From NCBI GenBank assembly GCA_015075555.1, contig JABTUD010000003.1, positions 1 through 64,000 of the forward strand: a stretch of DNA of 64,000 nucleotides, read 5' to 3'. Under the pieces are notes generated by a model that was given only the letters and a program-made list of their open reading frames with translations, ran no database searches and had not been told where the DNA came from. The position numbers and the translations under genes were made by a program. Of this stretch, positions 59,258-64,000 are shown one piece after another. Numbering within the stretch: the first letter of the stretch is position 1; each line of letters opens with the position of its first letter. This DNA comes from Thermoflexaceae bacterium. Its GTDB lineage: Bacteria > Chloroflexota > Dehalococcoidia > Tepidiformales > Tepidiformaceae.

Positions 59258-60210
59258 ACCGGGATCTTCCTCTTGCGACGCTGGCCGTCGAGCGCCTGCT
59301 CGGCGATCTTCTCCCATGCGGCCGCGCTGACTTCGGCCTGGCGGGCCTGGCTGACGTGGGTGTAGATCTGGGTGGTGGTGGCCGAGCTGTGCCCCAGCAG
59401 GTCCTGCACCACCCGCAGGTCTGCGCCGCCGTCGAGCATGTGCGTCGCAAAGGAGTGGCGCAGCAGGTGCGGATGCACATCAGTGGGGATGCCGGCCAGC
59501 GTGGCATAGCGCTTGATCATCGTCTGTACCGAACGGACTGTGAGGCGTGTCCCCAGGCGGTTGAGGAAGAGCGCCCCGGTCGCTCCCGTGGCCAGCGCCG
59601 GTCGTCCACTGTAGAGGTAGTTCTCCAGAGCCCGGATGGCCGGCACCCCAAACACCACAACACGCTCCTTGGCGCCTTTGCCTCTCACCATCGCCTCGCC
59701 ATAGTCGAGATTCAACTGCCCGGCGTCGAGGCCCACCACCTCCGAGACGCGCAACCCGCCGCCGTAGAGCAGTTCGAGAATGGCCCGATCGCGCAGCCCC
59801 TGGGGGGTCGAGGATGGCGGGGTAGCGAGAAGGGCATCGATCAGGGCGGGGTCCATCACCTTTGGAAGCCGCTGGGGGCGTTTGGGCAGAGCAATGCCGT
59901 AGAGCAGGTCCTTCCCGGTGACGCCTTCGCGCAGGAGGTAGCGGTAGAAGCCGTGAATCGTGCTGGTGCGCCGTGTTATGGATGCGGCAACGATGCTCCG
60001 TTCCCGCAGGGTTCCAAGGTATGCACGGAACGTGGCGCGTGTCATCCCCAGCGGGTCAAAGGACTGCTCGTCGCACCAGGCCAGGAAGTGGCCGATATCG
60101 CCCCGGTAGTTGCGGATTGTGTATTCGGAGCGGTTGCCCATGGCGCGAAGCTCGCGCAGGTAGGCTTCAAAGAATGCCCCGGCTGTCTTGTGCGGCGCTG
60201 CGGTTGGCAT
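59254..60210 (-). CDS. xerC: Xer-type tyrosine recombinase (XerC/XerD)
   Basis: 318 aa from ATG 60210. Catalytic residues visible: Arg in [24 protein letters not shown] (His-x-x-Arg), [16 protein letters not shown] (His and Tyr). Core-type N-domain. Position after topA suggests the chromosomal Xer recombinase and not an element integrase. XerC versus XerD cannot be decided. Confidence 0.92.
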   Translation of the reverse strand: MPTAAPHKTAGAFFEAYLRELRAMGNRSEYTIRNYRGDIGHFLAWCDEQSFDPLGMTRATFRAYLGTLRERSIVAASITRRTSTIHGFYRYLLREGVTGKDLLYGIALPKRPQRLPKVMDPALIDALLATPPSSTPQGLRDRAILELLYGGGLRVSEVVGLDAGQLNLDYGEAMVRGKGAKERVVVFGVPAIRALENYLYSGRPALATGATGALFLNRLGTRLTVRSVQTMIKRYATLAGIPTDVHPHLLRHSFATHMLDGGADLRVVQDLLGHSSATTTQIYTHVSQARQAEVSAAAWEKIAEQALDGQRRKRKIPV

Positions 60211-60296
60211 AACGCGATTGTTGAATGTTAAGCCGCCAGGGAGAAGGGAGGAAGCCCCGTCCCGCAATTCCGCCCAGGCGCGGGCTGCATCGCCCC

Positions 60297-62756
60297 TCAG
60301 CTCGCGCGGCGTGCTCGCGTGGCCGAGGCTGCGTTCGCCTTGCGCTTGGCGAATGCGGCTTTGCCTCGTGCGCTCCGCTCCATCAGTTTCCGGTTCGCCT
60401 CCTCCCTTTGGGGGAGTGGGCGAGCGGGCGCCATCTGCCCGGGTTCCAGGCTGTTTGTGGTGTAGCTGCAGCGCGGGTAGTTCCAGCAGCCGTAGAAGAC
60501 ACCCCGCTTCGTCTGCTTCTGCACCAGCTGCCCCGTCTCGGGCTCCTCCGGGCAGGCCACACCCACCGGGACCCCGGCGCGGAAATCACACGTGCCCGTC
60601 TCGCGGTTCACGCAGTCAACGTAGGGGCCGTAGGGGCCCGTCTTTTCCACCAGGGCCGCCGCGTCCTTCGGACAGGTGTACTGGCTCTGCCGGGGCGCTG
60701 CCACCTCCACCGGCTTTCCATCGGGGCCCATCGGCAGCGAGTTCGTGCATTCGGGGTAACGGGGGCACGCGAAGAACTTCCCATTGCGCCCCCACTTGAT
60801 GACCAGGTTCGCCATTCCGCAGGCGGAGCAGGGAATGCCGCTGTCTTCCTGCTGTTTCTCGGCAACGGCCTTCGCTCGTTCGACAGCCTGTTCGAACTCC
60901 GACCAGAACTCGCGCACGACCGAATCGTACTCGGCCTTAGCTGCGGCAATCTCATCGAGCTGGTCTTCCATGTGGCTGGTGAAGTTGGGCGCTACGTACT
61001 GTTCGAGGTGCTCGACCAGCAGGTCGTTGACGGTGAAGCCAAGCTCCAGCGGCACCAGGGCCCGGCCTTCACGCTTCACGTAGTCGCGCTTTTGCACGGT
61101 CTGCACGATGGACGCGTAAGTGCTGGGCCGTCCAATCCCAAGCTCCTCCAGGGTCTTGACCAGCGAGGCCTCCGTGAAGCGCGGTGGCGGTTCCGTGAAG
61201 TGCTGGCGGCCCTCCACGTTGCGCCGTTCAAGCTGGTCGCCGGGCGCCAGCTCCGGGAGCGAGGCCTCGGCGTCTTCGTCCTCCTCAGAAGGGGCGCGTT
61301 CGCTCGCGTCGGCGCCATACGCGGCGAGATGGCCCGCGAAGACAAGGTGTTGGGCGGTTGCCCGGAACAGGCCGCGCACCTGCACACCTTCGCGCGCCTC
61401 GATCTCCGCCGCCACGGTTGCAAAACGCGCGTCCGCCATCTGGCTCGCCAGGAAGCGCTGCCAGATCAGCGTGTACACGCGCATCTGGTCACGGTCGAGC
61501 ACCTGCCGGAGGCTCTCAGGTGTGCGCGCCGGGCTCGTCGGCCGGATAGCCTCGTGCGCCTCCTGGGCGCCCTTTGAGCGGGTCCGGTAGACGCGCTCCT
61601 TTGCCGGCACGAAGCCATCGCCCCACCGGCCTGCAATGTAGCGGCGCGCCTCGCCCCGCGCCGTCGGGCTCACCGTTAGCGAGTCGGTGCGCATATAGGT
61701 TATGAGGCCCGTCGCGCCTTCTCCGGGGAGAACAACGCCTTCATAGAGCTGCTGCGCGACCGCCATCGCCCGGGAGGCGCTCATGCCCAGGCGGTTGCTG
61801 GCCGCCTGCTGGAAGGTGCTGGTGGTGAATGGTGGGAACGGCGACTTGGCGCGCTCACCCTTCCTGACATCGGCGACGGCGAAACTGCTCCGCTTGAAGG
61901 CTTCGATGAGCCGGGCGGCTGCCGCTCCGTCGGAGATTTCGGGCCTGCCCTTCTCTCCAGGCAGGCGCGCCAGGTCGGCCGTGAAGGCCGCCCCCGATTT
62001 CGCGAGCTGCGCGTGGATGGTCCAGTATTCCTGTTTCTGGAACGCCCGAATCGCGAGCTCGCGCTCGACAATGAGGCGCAGGGCCACGCTCTGCACGCGC
62101 CCGGCGCTCGCCGTTCGCGAAACCTTCCCCTGCACGAACCACGTCAGCGGGAACCCGATCAGCCTGTCGAGCACGCGGCGGGTCTGCTGGGCGTCCACCA
62201 GGTGCATGTCGAGCTTGCCCGGGTGCTCGCCGTGGTGGACGGCATCCGGTGAGGCCGATTCAGCCTGTTCGAAAGCCGCTTCGATTGCCGGCCTGGTGAT
62301 CTCGTGGAAGACGACACGCACGGTCTTCTCGTCCGGGATGCCCGCAACCTCTTTGATGTGCCACGAGATCGCTTCCCCTTCCCGGTCGGGGTCGGTGGAG
62401 AGATACACGCGTTCGGCATCGCGCGCCGCCTCCGCTATCTCGGCCACGACTTCGCGCTTCTCCTTCGGGACCACATACAGGGGCGTGAAGTCGTTCTCCT
62501 TGAGGCCCTTGACGCCGTATCCATAAGGGGGCAGGTCCCTCACGTGCCCCATGGATGCGATGACCGCGTAGTCGTCGCCGAGGATAGAGCTGATAGTCCG
62601 TGCCTTCGTCGGGGACTCGACGATAACGAGCTTCCGGCGGCCATTTGAACTGCGACGGGGGGCGCGGGTTGGCGTTGCCCCGTCCCCCTTCCGCGGCGTG
62701 GCTGCCTTGCGCCGTGCTGTGGTTTTCCTGACTGCTGTTGCCAATTGCACTCTCAT
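60297..62756 (-). CDS. topA: DNA topoisomerase I
   Basis: About 819 aa from ATG 62756. Toprim KLVIVESPTKARTISSILG and DPDREGEAISWH; active Tyr in LITYMRTDSLTVS; three C-terminal zinc fingers (CSACGMANLVIKWG, CPKDAAALVEKTGPYG, CPEEPETGQLVQ). Basic N-terminal extension. Relaxes negative supercoils. Confidence 0.96.
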   Translation of the reverse strand: MRVQLATAVRKTTARRKAATPRKGDGATPTRAPRRSSNGRRKLVIVESPTKARTISSILGDDYAVIASMGHVRDLPPYGYGVKGLKENDFTPLYVVPKEKREVVAEIAEAARDAERVYLSTDPDREGEAISWHIKEVAGIPDEKTVRVVFHEITRPAIEAAFEQAESASPDAVHHGEHPGKLDMHLVDAQQTRRVLDRLIGFPLTWFVQGKVSRTASAGRVQSVALRLIVERELAIRAFQKQEYWTIHAQLAKSGAAFTADLARLPGEKGRPEISDGAAAARLIEAFKRSSFAVADVRKGERAKSPFPPFTTSTFQQAASNRLGMSASRAMAVAQQLYEGVVLPGEGATGLITYMRTDSLTVSPTARGEARRYIAGRWGDGFVPAKERVYRTRSKGAQEAHEAIRPTSPARTPESLRQVLDRDQMRVYTLIWQRFLASQMADARFATVAAEIEAREGVQVRGLFRATAQHLVFAGHLAAYGADASERAPSEEDEDAEASLPELAPGDQLERRNVEGRQHFTEPPPRFTEASLVKTLEELGIGRPSTYASIVQTVQKRDYVKREGRALVPLELGFTVNDLLVEHLEQYVAPNFTSHMEDQLDEIAAAKAEYDSVVREFWSEFEQAVERAKAVAEKQQEDSGIPCSACGMANLVIKWGRNGKFFACPRYPECTNSLPMGPDGKPVEVAAPRQSQYTCPKDAAALVEKTGPYGPYVDCVNRETGTCDFRAGVPVGVACPEEPETGQLVQKQTKRGVFYGCWNYPRCSYTTNSLEPGQMAPARPLPQREEANRKLMERSARGKAAFAKRKANAASATRARRAS

Positions 62757-62820
62757 GCCGGCGCGACAGCCGGCCAAACGAGAGTAGACAGCCCCCGGCC
62801 GGTTTGTCGAGCGCGATGGT

Positions 62821-63939
62821 TCAGAGACGGGAATAGGTCATCGGGGAGTTCTGCCTGACAACACCCTTAAACTCCAGCACCTGCAGGGTGCTGCTCACAA
62901 AGGCCACGGGCATACCAGATGCGCGAGCGATCTCATCGACGTGCGCAGGAGAGTCGTTCAGCCAGTGGAGCACCTGGCCCTCTTCCGGGGTGGTGATGAC
63001 CGCCGCAGAAGCGCGCGGCCGTGCGGCAGCAGGCTCGAGCAATGCCTGCTGTCCGCCTGCGCTCAGGAGGTTGAGCTCCTCGCAGAGCTGCATGGGAGTC
63101 GCCACCAGCTTCGCCGTATTCTCGCGGATCAGCTGGTTGGCGCCCGCACTCTGGCGCGAAAAGACGCTCCCCGGGATGGCAAACACGTCACGGCCCTGCT
63201 CAAAGGCCCAGTTGGCGGTGTGCAGCGCGCCACTCCCTTCGCCCGCCTCCACCACGAGGGTGGCAGTCGCGAGCCCCGAGAGTATCCGGTTGCGGCGCGG
63301 GAAGTAGTCGGGTCGCGCAGGAATTCCGACCGGGTACTCGCTCACCAGGCACCCGCTCTCCATGATGCGCGCAGCCAGCCCCGCATTCTCGCGTGGGTAG
63401 ACCTGGTCGATGCCTCCCGCGAGCACCGCCACCGTGGGTGCTCCCTGCTCCAGGGCGACGCGGTGGGCAATGGCGTCTACCCCGCGCGCAAGGCCGCTCA
63501 CTATTGCCACCCCGTTCTGGGCCAGCGTTTCGCAGAAATGCTCGGCCGCATGGCGCCCGTAGGGAGTCACATGGCGCGTCCCGACCACGGCTACCGCCCG
63601 CTCGAACTCAGGGCCGGCGGCGCCGCGAACGAAGATCACAGGCGGGCTCTGGGGGATTTCGCGGAGCATGCGCGGGAACCCCTCATCGAGCCATGTGAGC
63701 GCCTTTGCCCCGTGCTTCGTGAGGCTTGCCAGCTCGGCGGCGCCGTCGAACGTTGCCCGGGCCCTGGCGAAGGCTCGCGCATACTTCGCGTCCAGTCCCG
63801 CCCGGGCGATCTCGTCTGCGGGCGCTTCCCAGGCGGCGCTAATCGTGGAGAACCGGGCCAGGAGCAGGGCGAAGTTGGTGCTGCCAAGGCCGGCGCGGCG
63901 CAGTGCCAGCCAGTAGGGGAGTTCGGGGTGGTCGCTCAT
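62821..63939 (-). CDS. dprA: DNA-protecting protein DprA
   Basis: 372 aa. Rossmann core AVVGTRHVTPYGRHAAEHF, IVSGLARGVDAIAHRVAL, AVLAGGIDQVYPREN, RNRILSGLATATLVVEAGEGSGAL (longer motif, shortened here) and a C-terminal winged helix. Loads RecA on incoming ssDNA in transformation. Confidence 0.95.
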   Translation of the reverse strand: MSDHPELPYWLALRRAGLGSTNFALLLARFSTISAAWEAPADEIARAGLDAKYARAFARARATFDGAAELASLTKHGAKALTWLDEGFPRMLREIPQSPPVIFVRGAAGPEFERAVAVVGTRHVTPYGRHAAEHFCETLAQNGVAIVSGLARGVDAIAHRVALEQGAPTVAVLAGGIDQVYPRENAGLAARIMESGCLVSEYPVGIPARPDYFPRRNRILSGLATATLVVEAGEGSGALHTANWAFEQGRDVFAIPGSVFSRQSAGANQLIRENTAKLVATPMQLCEELNLLSAGGQQALLEPAAARPRASAAVITTPEEGQVLHWLNDSPAHVDEIARASGMPVAFVSSTLQVLEFKGVVRQNSPMTYSRL

Positions 63940-64000
63940 GTGCCCGGCACTATAGCAAAGCTGCGCGCCGTCAGCGGGATTGCGTCCCCTGGGGCTCCTC

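Noticed and set aside
59254-60210. Tyrosine recombinase as the integrase of the island
   Set aside because: It lies 18 kb away inside a housekeeping operon (topA-xerC-aroQ) and looks like the chromosomal Xer protein; the island's integrase is probably outside the window.
1-64000. CRISPR arrays, rRNA genes, insertion sequences with transposase
   Set aside because: Looked for repeated spacers, rRNA-like conserved stretches and transposase motifs (DDE, HUH); none seen in this window.

Overview
The window is GC-rich (roughly two-thirds G+C by eye) and gene-dense, with many ATGA/GTGA overlaps. The right-hand 22 kb has the housekeeping order dprA - topA - xerC - aroQ - pepQ - efp - xseA - xseB on one strand. 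With an ECF41-type sigma factor, a three-zinc-finger TopA and an Arg-type EF-P, this suggests a Chloroflexota-like bacterium (Dehalococcoidia/Tepidiforma-like). That is inference from gene content, not a computed placement.

Region 1 (1-20 kb) is metal and thiol-redox accessory DNA. It holds a Zn/Cd P-type ATPase with its SmtB-type repressor. A nine-gene minus-strand operon (9271 to 2487) follows, for copper delivery and oxidase assembly: Sco1, a PCuAC copper chaperone fused to a membrane domain, thioredoxin-like lipoproteins, CtaG and a CPBP protease. An eight-gene minus-strand operon (15653 to 10332) contains BlaI, an M56 sensor protease, CcdA, TlpA and a cupredoxin, with a candidate BlaI operator upstream. 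A second Sco plus membrane-protein pair comes next. Last is a mercury locus (merA, a merB-like gene, merR) with a textbook MerR-type promoter.

Region 2 (20-34 kb) is a plasmid- or ICE-like module read rightwards: CHC2 primase, Rad52/22-like annealing protein, RadC, DUF932, many small uncharacterised genes, a SprT-like zincin, an N6-adenine methyltransferase and an SNF2-like helicase. Five phased GGAAC repeats lie in its 0.9-kb leader.

Region 3 (34-39.3 kb) is defence cargo. It has an AbiE toxin-antitoxin locus with a frameshifted toxin and a strong operator palindrome. Next to it is a minus-strand ubiquitin-like conjugation operon: XRE repressor, ImmA/IrrE protease, multiubiquitin-type Ubl, Prok-E2, JAB-E1 fusion and DUF2188. 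The xre promoter and the Ubl promoter carry matching inverted repeats, which suggests an ImmA/ImmR-like derepression switch.

Two identical 39-bp copies of a tRNA 3' end (39766-39804 and 41759-41797) mark the right border of the island and of a 2-kb satellite that carries only an alpha/beta-hydrolase-cyclase gene. From 41.8 kb onward the DNA looks chromosomal: RidA/TetR, amine oxidase, NuoG/NuoI-like proteins, ECF41 with an FAD oxidoreductase, and the replication/recombination/translation cluster.

The most striking single observation is at 44903-45562. A MerB-family (alkylmercury lyase) gene has an in-frame UGA where the second catalytic Cys is expected. Nineteen bases after the UGA comes a perfect 7-bp hairpin with a GGUC loop, the signature of a bacterial SECIS element. 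It is most simply read as a selenoprotein.
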